A DNA stretch of 64,000 nt from Flavobacteriales bacterium 34_180_T64. GTDB lineage: Bacteria > Bacteroidota > Bacteroidia > Flavobacteriales > Flavobacteriaceae. The translations under genes were made by a program, and so were the position numbers. The stretch covers positions 124,001 through 188,000 of the forward strand of contig MAAR01000011.1 in the NCBI GenBank assembly GCA_002162765.1, given 5' to 3'. Positions 9,552-18,874 of this stretch are shown piece by piece. Positions within the stretch are counted from its first letter, which is position 1, and every line of letters begins with the position of its first letter. A model generated the notes under the pieces. That model saw only the letters and a program-made list of their open reading frames with translations. It made no database searches and was not told where the DNA came from.

Positions 9552-10535
9552 TTATCTATACTTTCTCCAACTTGTACCTTTTGTACAGGCGCAATTACTA
9601 GCACCTTGCATAAAATCTAACCCAATTGTTATCATGTGCGTACCTGAATTAAATCCTGAAAGATCATTTATGGTCAATTGATACGAATAGGCGAAGTAAA
9701 GTCCATTCTTCATGATACCAGCCATAGGTCCAATGTTTAATGGCTTTAATAATTGATCATTCAGAAAACGGTAAGAACCGCCAACCCAATAATAATCTCC
9801 ATCTCTGTTTAATCTGCGATATTTAAAGTTAATATCAGTACTTGAACGCTTGTCACTGTTAAACAATTGATAGAATATAGATGGTTCGTATTCAATGTTT
9901 TTATTTTTTTTATTTGTAATCACAAGCCCTGAATAAACTTGGTAATTAAGAAGTTTACTCGGTTCTATACCAATAAAATCATCAATATCTTTTGACAGGA
10001 AGTTATTCGCATTAAAACTTAAATAAAAACCGTTAAACCTGTAGAGCAAACCAACGTCAAAATTATTGTTTGAAATAGATCTATCGTCTGTAATACTAGG
10101 ATCAACAATAGGTATGTCTGCTGTAGGTTGAAAGTTTTCGATATCAATCCTAAAACTATTGATATTATATGATAGTCCAAAGGATAAATACTGTTTCGAT
10201 TTATAATCTAAAATAATATGATGCGCAAAGGAAAATTTCACTCCTTTTTGACGCGTATTCCCATTTCTATCATTATAAAGTGATACACCAACACCTGTTT
10301 GATTAGCAATTCTAAAATCTGCATAAAGCGATTGATTATCTGGGGCATTTTTTATTCCTACCCATTGTGTGAGTCCATTTGCTCTCACTCTGAAATTATC
10401 TCCAATACCTGCATAGGTAGGCGAAATCACAAAATCATTATCTGCTAGGTATTGTGTGAAAACTGGTAAATTCAATTCTTGTCCATAACTAAAAGAAAAG
10501 ACTAACAAGAGTATATATAGTGTAAATTTTTTCAT
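9552..10535 (-). CDS. sprF: SprF-type T9SS outer membrane protein (PorP/SprF family)
   Basis: The 327-residue protein has a signal peptide (1-18) and the PorP/SprF family pattern: PVFTQYLADNDFVISPTYAG near the N-terminus, then alternating aromatic beta strands of an outer membrane barrel, with a Cys-containing tail. In Flavobacterium johnsoniae, SprF lies directly after SprB and is needed to bring the SprB adhesin to the cell surface. The gene here follows the SprB-like gene by 32 bases on the same strand, giving the same arrangement. It is the last gene of the operon starting near 24.2 kb. No clear terminator is seen in the 98 bases before the convergent gene ending at 9453. Confidence 0.9.
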   Translation of the reverse strand: MKKFTLYILLLVFSFSYGQELNLPVFTQYLADNDFVISPTYAGIGDNFRVRANGLTQWVGIKNAPDNQSLYADFRIANQTGVGVSLYNDRNGNTRQKGVKFSFAHHIILDYKSKQYLSFGLSYNINSFRIDIENFQPTADIPIVDPSITDDRSISNNNFDVGLLYRFNGFYLSFNANNFLSKDIDDFIGIEPSKLLNYQVYSGLVITNKKNKNIEYEPSIFYQLFNSDKRSSTDINFKYRRLNRDGDYYWVGGSYRFLNDQLLKPLNIGPMAGIMKNGLYFAYSYQLTINDLSGFNSGTHMITIGLDFMQGASNCACTKGTSWRKYR

Positions 10536-10567
10536 CTGAATAATTGTTAATAATTCTTTAGGTACTA

Positions 10568-13500
10568 TTACCTGTAAAGTGTGAAATGTCCAACATACTC
10601 CTTATCTAGTATTAAACTATTGGGTTTAACTACATACCAATAATCACCAGTTGGAAGTTCCGTTCCATTATATCTACCATCCCAATATTCACCTACTCGG
10701 TAAGTCGCTACTTTACGACCATATCTATCAAAAATATCAAATGTGAGGTTTGGAAAATCCTCTGCGCAACCTGGAGTCCAAGTATCTGTAATACCATCTC
10801 CATTTGGACTGAAATAATTAGGTATACAAGGTCCTAATATCTCAATTTCTATAACTGCTATTGCTTGACAACCACTGCTGTCTGTCACGATTACAGTATA
10901 CGTTCCTTCTTCAGTAACGATAAAGAAATTGGTGCTACCATAATCTTCATCATTAAGTGTATATTGATAAACTCCAGTTCCTCCAGTAGCATTTGCAAAA
11001 ATTTCGCCTGGTTCATCGCCTTGAATGAGTTCCAATGCTATAGGTTCATAGTTTTCAATATTAAATAAATCCGTAGTTTGAATACAACCATTGGTATGTC
11101 TAACCTCGATATAGTGATCAGTTCCGGGAATAACATTTATAAACACATTACTCATTTGGAAGGGACCGCCATCAAGAGCATAGTCTAACATTGAAAGATC
11201 TGTTATACTATCATCAACAATAACTATAACCGTATTACTTATGCTGTTGTTTTCACAGGTATATTCAATCTCTACTATAGGATTGATACTAACAGACTCT
11301 GGGAATGTAATGTTCCATTGAGATTCACAACCTTGTGCATCACGTACATATACCATATGATCTCCTCCATTCAATCCTATAAAATCAAATATTGTTTGCC
11401 CTAGAGCTCCTGTTGTATAGGGACCATCATAATCGTCTAAACTTACGCTATAAGGAAAAGTTCCACCTGAAACATCAATACTGAATTCACCATTTCCTTC
11501 GCCTTCACAGGTTTCTTCAAACATTGAATTTGGAACAATACTAAGAATGACTTGAATTGGGTCATTAATTGTGAAATTGAACGTTTCATAGCAACCTAAA
11601 ACATCCTGAACAATAACATCATAGTCACCAGGAGCAAGATTTTCGAAAATATTAGTTTCAAAAAACTGATCCAATTGAGGTGAAATGGCATATTTGATAA
11701 TTCCAGTTCCGCCGGATGCGCTAATTTCTAAAACACCATCATTATTTCCACTACAGGTTACATCATTAACTATAAAAGACACATTGAGCGGTGAGACTGG
11801 CTCTGTAATAGTGATAGGAGCGGAAGCCGTATTACAATCGCCACTTACCACATTTACGACGTAGGTACCAATGACCAACTCAGTGAAAACTCCTGAGCTA
11901 TTCTGTGTAGCTGGAATTGTATTACCTAGAGTATCTTCCAGAGTATAAACATAATCACCCAATCCGCCTTGTGCAGTAGCAACAATACTACCTGTATTAT
12001 CTCCAGCACAGTTAATGGTAGGATTCGTCGACTCTAAATTTATAACTAAGTCTGGAAGTGGATCTATTGTAATTTCGTTAGAAACATTTGAAACACAGCC
12101 ATTTGTATCACGTACATAGTACATGTAAGTTCCTTCCGAAACTGTCAATGTTGTAGATGTGATAAATGAACCTAAAACTATTGAGAATGAACTATCGTTA
12201 CTGTAATCATAAGGTCCATTACCGCCGTTAGCAGTTAATGTGAGCGTCGCATCTGACAAACAAGTTTGAGTTGATGCAACTATTAAACTAGCTTGTATTG
12301 GTGTAGGTTCAGCAATTATTATATATATTGATGTTAAGAAACAGTCGTTGCCATCGGAAACTGTAATAGAATAAGTTCCAGCACCCAAATCTCCAAATAC
12401 TGGAGACGTTTGAGGACCAGATGAACTTGTCGTTGGTAAAATTGTATGTAATGTGTAGGTATATTCAATTCCTTGACCCCCATTTACATTACTTATCGTT
12501 ATTGAACCATTTTGATCTCCAAAACATGATAACAATGTTGTATTTGGTGTGAATATGGCATCTATTGGTGTTGGCTCTATTAGGATAACGCTAGTTGAAG
12601 CAATACAACCTTGAGCATCTCTTACATTCACTGTATAATTACCTGCTGACAAATCTATAAAAGTACCGTTGGAAGAATAGGCTATAGTTGCTGCACCTGT
12701 CAATTCATATTCATAATTACCCCAACCACCATTTGCAATAGCAGCAATAGTTCCTTGGCTATTATCACAAGTTACATTAGATGTTTCAGTTGCGACAAGT
12801 GTTAATGCAGAAGCTGGAGACGACATAATAACATTAGCTGTAGAAGAACAAAATGGAATCGCATTTTCTGTTATGATAACCGAGTAACTACCAGCTTGCA
12901 TTCCTGTAACAACTTCTGGATTGGTAGTAGTATTTGCAACTACAATACCAGTGATCGATGTTCCTCCAATATCAAACACTTCATAGGTATATGGTCCTGT
13001 ATAATTGATTATATCTATTTCGAAAGAACCTGAGTTGTCACCAAAGCAGGTTACTGGAATTGAAGATAAGTTGAACGTTGGAAGTATAGCTTCAGGTACT
13101 GATATTGTAACATCTTCTGTACAGGATGTCATAGTATCAGTAATGGTTACCGTGTAGATTCCTGATGGAACTCCCGAGAACACGTTGCCAGTTAAACTTA
13201 TAGAGGCAGGATTTGGAGCAACACTATATGAAAATATACCAGAGCCTCCAACACTCGCTATCGATATTTCACCATCATCATTATTACACGATGGAATTGA
13301 AGTTACTGAAGGTGTTAGTCCTAATGGTGCTTCAATATCAACTGAAACTAAATTACCGCAACCATTGGCATCTTGAATTTCTATAATGTGAGTTCCTGAA
13401 AATAAATTCGAAATAGTAAATGGTGCCGTTTGTGTTTGAAATGCTCCACCGTCAATGCTATAACTATATGGAGCTATGCCTAGAGTATCTAATGTTACGT

Positions 13501-16500
13501 CAATTTCATAGTTTCCTTCTATAATGTTACAAGCCGTATTAATTATTGCCGAAATTACCGGGGAAGCATCCATAGGTAACACAATTATTGAACTAGATAT
13601 AATACAATCATAAGCGTCCAATACATGAACATAATAGGTGCCAGCATCTACATTAAACGTACTTGCCGAAGACCAGGTTAGATCTGAAGCAATTGGAGCA
13701 GTAGCTGTAGTTGTAATTTGGTATTGGTATGGCGCAGTACCATCATGTCCAATTGCACTTATAACTCCAGAGTTGATATTACAGTTTGCATTTTGATCAA
13801 TAGAAACAGTTAAATCTAATAGTATTGCAGACTCAGTAATATTAAATGGAACTGTTACTATTCCACAACCTGAGTTTGGTCCCGAGGTTTCATTTATTAA
13901 AACAAAATAGTTGCCAAATGGTAACGGTCCTAAATTGGTCACGTCTATTGAACCATTAGCAGGCAATGTTCCTGATCCTGAAACTCCTGTGGCAGCAAGC
14001 GTTAACGAATCGAATATTTCATAGTCTACATCAACAGGAATCCCATAGATACTGTTAACAGTAAACGAAACGTTTCCATCTGTGCTTCCCGTACATGTTA
14101 TATTATTAGCACTTACTGCAGTAGCTATTAATGTTGAATTTGTCGGGATTGGCGCCGTTGCAGGTTCATAATAGCTACAATTTGAAGAGGCATCAAATAC
14201 AATAAATGTATATGATACTCCCGGAATTAATCCAGTGAACGTAGCCGATTCACTTCCTGGTGAATCTTCAGGAATCCATGATCCTGGTGGATTAGGATAA
14301 ACTGATATTGGACCTTGATATATACTAAAAAAGAAAGGACCGGAACTACTTAAAGAAGAGCCAATGCTAACATTAGCTTCGCCTCCAGTAAGACAATCAA
14401 CAGTAGAAGTAATGACGATATCCAAATCTGTTGGAGGTGATGCTACAAGAACATCTTGTATCAATATTGAACAACCATTAGCATCAACGACGTTAATTTG
14501 GTATAGACCAAAATCAACAACATCAAAACTTACAGAGGTTGATCCTGTTGCATTAATTTCTGAATTAGAGTAACCATTTGTTCCAGTTACAAAATAATTA
14601 TAAGCTGCCGTTCCGCCAATTACTGAATTTATGATGATTGAGCCTTGAGACACGCCACCTGCACCACAAGTAATATCAATTATACTATAATCCACTATTA
14701 TTGGATCTGGTTGATTAATGGTAACCAATTCGCTTGTGGTACAAGAGTTTGCATCCGTTAAGGTAACAGTATAAGTACCTGCCGGCAATCCAGTAGTTTG
14801 TGTTCCATAATTCGTTGCGGTTGTATCATTATTGATATTAATGACAAAAGGAGCTGTTCCAACTGTAGAATCGATCGTCACATCAATAGCACCATTTGTA
14901 TCACCATTACATAATATTGGGCGACTTTGTACAACCAAACTTAATGAAGGCAATGATATTGGGTTAACTATAATTATTGATGATTCTGCCGTACAACCAT
15001 TTGCATCAGTGATTTCAAACTGATATGTTCCACTGGTTGCTGTTCCGTAAGTGAAAGATGAACCAGTTGCCCCTAAAGCCGTATAAGCGCCTCCATTAAT
15101 TGATACCGCATACGAATAAGGTGCAGGACCAGTAATTGTTCCTGTGAATAAAGCGTCTGGAGTTACCGAACAATCTAACCCTTCAGTTAAAACAACAGTT
15201 ACAGTTGGCGTAGGAATAGGTGCTATGGTATAAGACTCAGTATAAGTACAATCATTTTCGTCCATAACTTGAAACGTATACGTTCCCGGTTCTAAACCTG
15301 AAAACACGTTTGACGTTTGATAGGGAGTTGCATTTGATACTGGAGCAATAATTTGATATTCTAAGATTCCTGTGCCTCCAGATGTTCCTGTTATAGTAAT
15401 TGTTGAGGTATTTGAAGGACAGGAAATGGGCGAATAAATAAATGTTAAATCGGTAGGGGAATTCAATGGAGCTATTGTTATATCATTGGTAACAAACGTA
15501 CAATTATTCGCATCTTGAATGATTATATTATAAGTTCCAGCAGTTAAACCTGTAAACATATTGCTTGCTTGAAAGGTAACTCCATCAATACTATAAGAAT
15601 AAGGAGCATCTCCTCCAGAAACTCCTGTAACAGTAATAGTTCCATCTGTATTACATGTGTAAGTTGAAGTTAATTCTGCTGTACCAGAAATAGCAGTATT
15701 AGAAGAGATTGTTACTGTTTGTGGATTCGTATTACATACTGATGATCCTGCAGTATATTGAACAACAACATCATAATCACCAGTTGATAGACCGGTAAAT
15801 ACCGGCGAATTAAAAAATGTTGAGCCCCCATCAATACTGAATTCTAGACTATTCCCATTAGTCGCCGTAACGTTTATAGTTATAGTCCCTGTATCACCCG
15901 AATCTGCACATAATATATCTGTGGATGAAATAGTGAAGACTGGTTCGGGTATAGCATCTACTGTAAGGGATGTACTTGCGCTACAATTATTATTATCTAC
16001 TACAGTAATATTATATACTCCCGCAGTATCAACAATTATTATTGGAGATGCCTGAAAATCAGTTGTACTATTTATATAGTAGATGTACGGAGGTGTTCCG
16101 CCAATCGGATAAACAGTAATTTCACCATCAGTACAGGTTAAAGGCTCTGTTAAAGTAGCTGTTACAGTCAATAAAGGAGGTTCTATAATTTCAATGTCTT
16201 CAGTGTATAAACAACCATCATCAGTACTTACGTTCACAGTATACATACCAGCATTTAAAGAAGAAAACACATAGTCGCTATCCATTATAGGCCCAATATT
16301 ATCTACTAATGTTGTTCCTTGATAAATATTGAAATAATACTGAGGTAAAGCATCATAAACCATTATATGAATAGCGCCAAAATCTCCATAACATTCTGGT
16401 TGTATAATACTTGTAACAACCGAGAAGTCTCTTTCCCTCACATGAACAGCAGGAGTTTCAAAAACACAAGGATTTGAATCAATACCGATCTGTTGAATAG

Positions 16501-18805
16501 AAATGATATAGTAACCTGGAGAAGTGACAGTAAATACATTACTGGATTGAAAGTTTATACCATCTATACTATATTCATAACCACTAGGCACCCCATTTAC
16601 AGTAATTTGTCCTGGAGTATCACAAATAATATCTTGTGCAATAGCAGTTGGATTCAACAAGTTTTGATAAACGTTAAAATAAAATATACTAAAACATCCA
16701 CCTGGATAGTTAATTACAATTCTGAACTGTCCAGAAGAGTTTGCTATAAAATTAGGTCCCGTTCCTACTTGATTCCATGTACAATCAGTATTTTCATTTG
16801 CACAATCATCTATTCCAATTGGATCACAACTATTTTCATCCAATTGTTCCCAAACAATAGAAGTTGCATCACTAATTCCTGTTTGTATATCTCTAATATC
16901 GTTTAATCCACATAGAAATATCTTAGGTAGTTCTTTACCATCATTAGGGCAAATAGATATAATATCAGCATAAGGAATAATAGGATTGGTTTGAGTATTG
17001 CCATATAATCCAACTGTTATAACTTCTTGAATAGAAATACAAGTTGCAATAGCAGTATTAGTAACATAATATGTACCTGTTTCTGTAGTCGTATACGTTT
17101 GACTAGTTCCTATAACAGGAGTACCTGATGGGCTCGTTGACCACGAATATGACTCATAACCATCGGCTGCAGTTAAAATAATACTATCTCCACAAAGCAC
17201 TTCATCTCTTTCAAAATCACAATTTGAAATATCTACTAAAAAATTAGTAGGCTGTGGCGTACTATTACATTCCAATATAACATAACTTGCTTGTTCCTCA
17301 ACTGTAATTCCGCTGATAGCTCCGGTATAAGTTGCAAAAGCTTGATTCATAACTTCATTAGAACAAGCTTGACTTAAATCATAACAATTAGGAACTACCT
17401 GTACAGCAATTCGTATAGTAAAAATGGGGTCATCATATTCTACTGATTCATCTGGAACTGAAAAAACAATTGTTCTTGTATATGGATCATAAGAAAGTAG
17501 AGTAGCACCGCCTGAATTAGTTAAATCAATATCTGTGACCGGATCAAAAATGATATTATCGGGTAATACATCAGTTATAGTGAAATTTGTTATGTCTTCA
17601 TTACCTGTGTTTTGATAACTTATTTCATAAAATAAATTTTGTCCAAGTATAACATCATCACCATTTATATCATTACCAAATTCGTTTTCAACGGTTTTAA
17701 CAAGTTGAATTTCAGGTGAGATTACATCTACTGCAAAAGCACTAAAAAATGCAAAAAGCGGATCCGCCTGTCCATGGGCTACTTGCAAAGTAAACGATGC
17801 ATCAGTTGCTCCATTAACAATATATTCTGGTTCTGAATTAAATATTTCCAACATACCAGTATCATATCCCAATGTATTTGTGCCAAATGGGTTTCTTGGA
17901 TGGGCTACGCCATTATAATTTTCAATAACAGCACCAAAAAATTTATTAGCAGATCTAAAAGGTGTTGTAACCTCCTTATTATTTATTTCTAATTTGGTAG
18001 CTCTTTTGGTTTTATCTCCATCTAAAGTAGCATAAGCAAATTGTAAATCTATATGTCCGGCAGGTGGAGTCATAAATCCATCAACTGGAACTTCAACATA
18101 ATGGTCGTCATAAATATGACTAAAACCATCAAAAGTTGTAAATGACTTAGTATGAAGATTTGGATCTTCATAGATAACAAATAATGTCCATCCCGCAGAA
18201 AGTCCTGTTGAGTAATTGGTTCCTTCACTTGAAATTACATCAGCTACTGTATAGGTTCCTTCAATATCAACAAGATTTTGCAGTAAACTAGTAACATCAG
18301 CATAACAGGCGTATGGAGTATTACCTGGTTCACCATCTTCAGAAATAATAGGGCTTACGTTGGCATCATAAATAAGAGTACCATTTATGTCAATATATGA
18401 TGTACTTTCCGGTGTTTTAAATTTTACTGAAGCTATATTTGATCGGTCTCCACTTTGAAGTACTGCTCCCCAATATAATGCGGCATAGGCAACTGCATAA
18501 CAATCTGTTGGTGTACCATCTTCATGAGGTTGTAGTACAAGATTTGCGCTACTTGAACTAAATGTAGAAGCTTCACTATCAATATCAATATATTGCATAA
18601 CGACCATATCATTATCAATATCATCGTCATTACATGGAAGATTGTCTTGCCCAAGAATGTTATTACCAACAACTAACATACTACCTTTAACCTCCACATT
18701 ACCTCTTACAGTCCATGGCTGGTAAGTTTGTGCTAAACCAATAATACTAAACAAGAAGAATAAAAATGTTACTCCAATGTTTTTTATATAAGTAGATTTT
18801 TTCAT
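10568..18805 (-). CDS. sprB: SprB-like giant gliding-motility adhesin
   Basis: This 2745-residue surface protein starts with a signal peptide (1-25). It has a long non-repeated N-terminal domain (about 26-360), a DUF11-like beta domain (about 365-500, EIQLVKTVENEFG and later YQNTGNEDI), an Ig/PKD-like segment near 525-600, and about two dozen SprB repeats (about 720-2640). The repeats have the pattern C-x-G-x-I-T-V-x-G-G-x-x-P-Y-x-Y-S-I-D-G followed by L-x-x-G-x-Y-x-V-x-V-x-D-x-x-G-C. The last 85 residues are a gliding-motility-associated (type B) C-terminal domain, with NYFSPNGDGITDTW and GTELPTGDYWY. F. johnsoniae SprB is about 6500 residues, so this homologue is less than half that length. 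Such adhesins move along the surface and carry gliding. The flanking SprD-like and SprF genes support the assignment. Confidence 0.88.
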   Translation of the reverse strand: MKKSTYIKNIGVTFLFFLFSIIGLAQTYQPWTVRGNVEVKGSMLVVGNNILGQDNLPCNDDDIDNDMVVMQYIDIDSEASTFSSSSANLVLQPHEDGTPTDCYAVAYAALYWGAVLQSGDRSNIASVKFKTPESTSYIDINGTLIYDANVSPIISEDGEPGNTPYACYADVTSLLQNLVDIEGTYTVADVISSEGTNYSTGLSAGWTLFVIYEDPNLHTKSFTTFDGFSHIYDDHYVEVPVDGFMTPPAGHIDLQFAYATLDGDKTKRATKLEINNKEVTTPFRSANKFFGAVIENYNGVAHPRNPFGTNTLGYDTGMLEIFNSEPEYIVNGATDASFTLQVAHGQADPLFAFFSAFAVDVISPEIQLVKTVENEFGNDINGDDVILGQNLFYEISYQNTGNEDITNFTITDVLPDNIIFDPVTDIDLTNSGGATLLSYDPYTRTIVFSVPDESVEYDDPIFTIRIAVQVVPNCYDLSQACSNEVMNQAFATYTGAISGITVEEQASYVILECNSTPQPTNFLVDISNCDFERDEVLCGDSIILTAADGYESYSWSTSPSGTPVIGTSQTYTTTETGTYYVTNTAIATCISIQEVITVGLYGNTQTNPIIPYADIISICPNDGKELPKIFLCGLNDIRDIQTGISDATSIVWEQLDENSCDPIGIDDCANENTDCTWNQVGTGPNFIANSSGQFRIVINYPGGCFSIFYFNVYQNLLNPTAIAQDIICDTPGQITVNGVPSGYEYSIDGINFQSSNVFTVTSPGYYIISIQQIGIDSNPCVFETPAVHVRERDFSVVTSIIQPECYGDFGAIHIMVYDALPQYYFNIYQGTTLVDNIGPIMDSDYVFSSLNAGMYTVNVSTDDGCLYTEDIEIIEPPLLTVTATLTEPLTCTDGEITVYPIGGTPPYIYYINSTTDFQASPIIIVDTAGVYNITVVDNNNCSASTSLTVDAIPEPVFTISSTDILCADSGDTGTITINVTATNGNSLEFSIDGGSTFFNSPVFTGLSTGDYDVVVQYTAGSSVCNTNPQTVTISSNTAISGTAELTSTYTCNTDGTITVTGVSGGDAPYSYSIDGVTFQASNMFTGLTAGTYNIIIQDANNCTFVTNDITIAPLNSPTDLTFIYSPISCPSNTSTITITGTSGGTGILEYQIIAPVSNATPYQTSNVFSGLEPGTYTFQVMDENDCTYTESYTIAPIPTPTVTVVLTEGLDCSVTPDALFTGTITGPAPYSYAVSINGGAYTALGATGSSFTYGTATSGTYQFEITDANGCTAESSIIIVNPISLPSLSLVVQSRPILCNGDTNGAIDVTIDSTVGTAPFVININNDTTATNYGTQTTGLPAGTYTVTLTDANSCTTSELVTINQPDPIIVDYSIIDITCGAGGVSQGSIIINSVIGGTAAYNYFVTGTNGYSNSEINATGSTSVSFDVVDFGLYQINVVDANGCSILIQDVLVASPPTDLDIVITSTVDCLTGGEANVSIGSSLSSSGPFFFSIYQGPISVYPNPPGSWIPEDSPGSESATFTGLIPGVSYTFIVFDASSNCSYYEPATAPIPTNSTLIATAVSANNITCTGSTDGNVSFTVNSIYGIPVDVDYEIFDSLTLAATGVSGSGTLPANGSIDVTNLGPLPFGNYFVLINETSGPNSGCGIVTVPFNITESAILLDLTVSIDQNANCNINSGVISAIGHDGTAPYQYQITTTATAPIASDLTWSSASTFNVDAGTYYVHVLDAYDCIISSSIIVLPMDASPVISAIINTACNIIEGNYEIDVTLDTLGIAPYSYSIDGGAFQTQTAPFTISNLFSGTHIIEIQDANGCGNLVSVDIEAPLGLTPSVTSIPSCNNDDGEISIASVGGSGIFSYSVAPNPASISLTGNVFSGVPSGIYTVTITDTMTSCTEDVTISVPEAILPTFNLSSIPVTCFGDNSGSFEIDIINYTGPYTYEVFDIGGTSITGIVVANTTTNPEVVTGMQAGSYSVIITENAIPFCSSTANVIMSSPASALTLVATETSNVTCDNSQGTIAAIANGGWGNYEYELTGAATIAYSSNGTFIDLSAGNYTVNVRDAQGCIASTSVILIEPTPIDAIFTPNTTLLSCFGDQNGSITISNVNGGQGIEYTYTLHTILPTTSSSGPQTSPVFGDLGAGTYSITVSDGNDCFLTSIYIIIAEPTPIQASLIVASTQTCLSDATLTLTANGGNGPYDYSNDSSFSIVLGSFITSTTLTVSEGTYMYYVRDTNGCVSNVSNEITIDPLPDLVINLESTNPTINCAGDNTGSIVATAQGGLGDYVYTLEDTLGNTIPATQNSSGVFTELVIGTYVVNVVSGDCNTASAPITITEPVSPLNVSFIVNDVTCSGNNDGVLEISASGGTGIIKYAISPQLDQFFETNIFENLAPGDYDVIVQDVLGCYETFNFTINDPIQVILSIVPNSMFEETCEGEGNGEFSIDVSGGTFPYSVSLDDYDGPYTTGALGQTIFDFIGLNGGDHMVYVRDAQGCESQWNITFPESVSINPIVEIEYTCENNSISNTVIVIVDDSITDLSMLDYALDGGPFQMSNVFINVIPGTDHYIEVRHTNGCIQTTDLFNIENYEPIALELIQGDEPGEIFANATGGTGVYQYTLNDEDYGSTNFFIVTEEGTYTVIVTDSSGCQAIAVIEIEILGPCIPNYFSPNGDGITDTWTPGCAEDFPNLTFDIFDRYGRKVATYRVGEYWDGRYNGTELPTGDYWYVVKPNSLILDKEYVGHFTLYR

Positions 18806-18856
18806 AATACTATTTTTTTTAACTCCATATTTTACAAGGGCGACATAGATAAAGGC

Positions 18857-18874
18857 ATTATTATTATTATTATT
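18857..18874. repeat. (ATT)6 microsatellite
   Basis: Six perfect ATT units lie across the 3' end of the sprD-like gene and the start of the 64-base gap before sprB. Three-base units could change length without shifting the frame inside sprD, but they may alter the gap to sprB. Confidence 0.7.

Noticed and set aside
16493..16906. 137-codon plus-strand frame inside the sprB-like gene
   Set aside because: Ile/Thr/Ser-rich antisense shadow of repeat-coding sequence.
11000..17000. Tandem DNA repeats or CRISPR-like array within the sprB-like gene
   Set aside because: The repetition is at protein level (SprB repeats); the DNA units are diverged and lie in one open frame.
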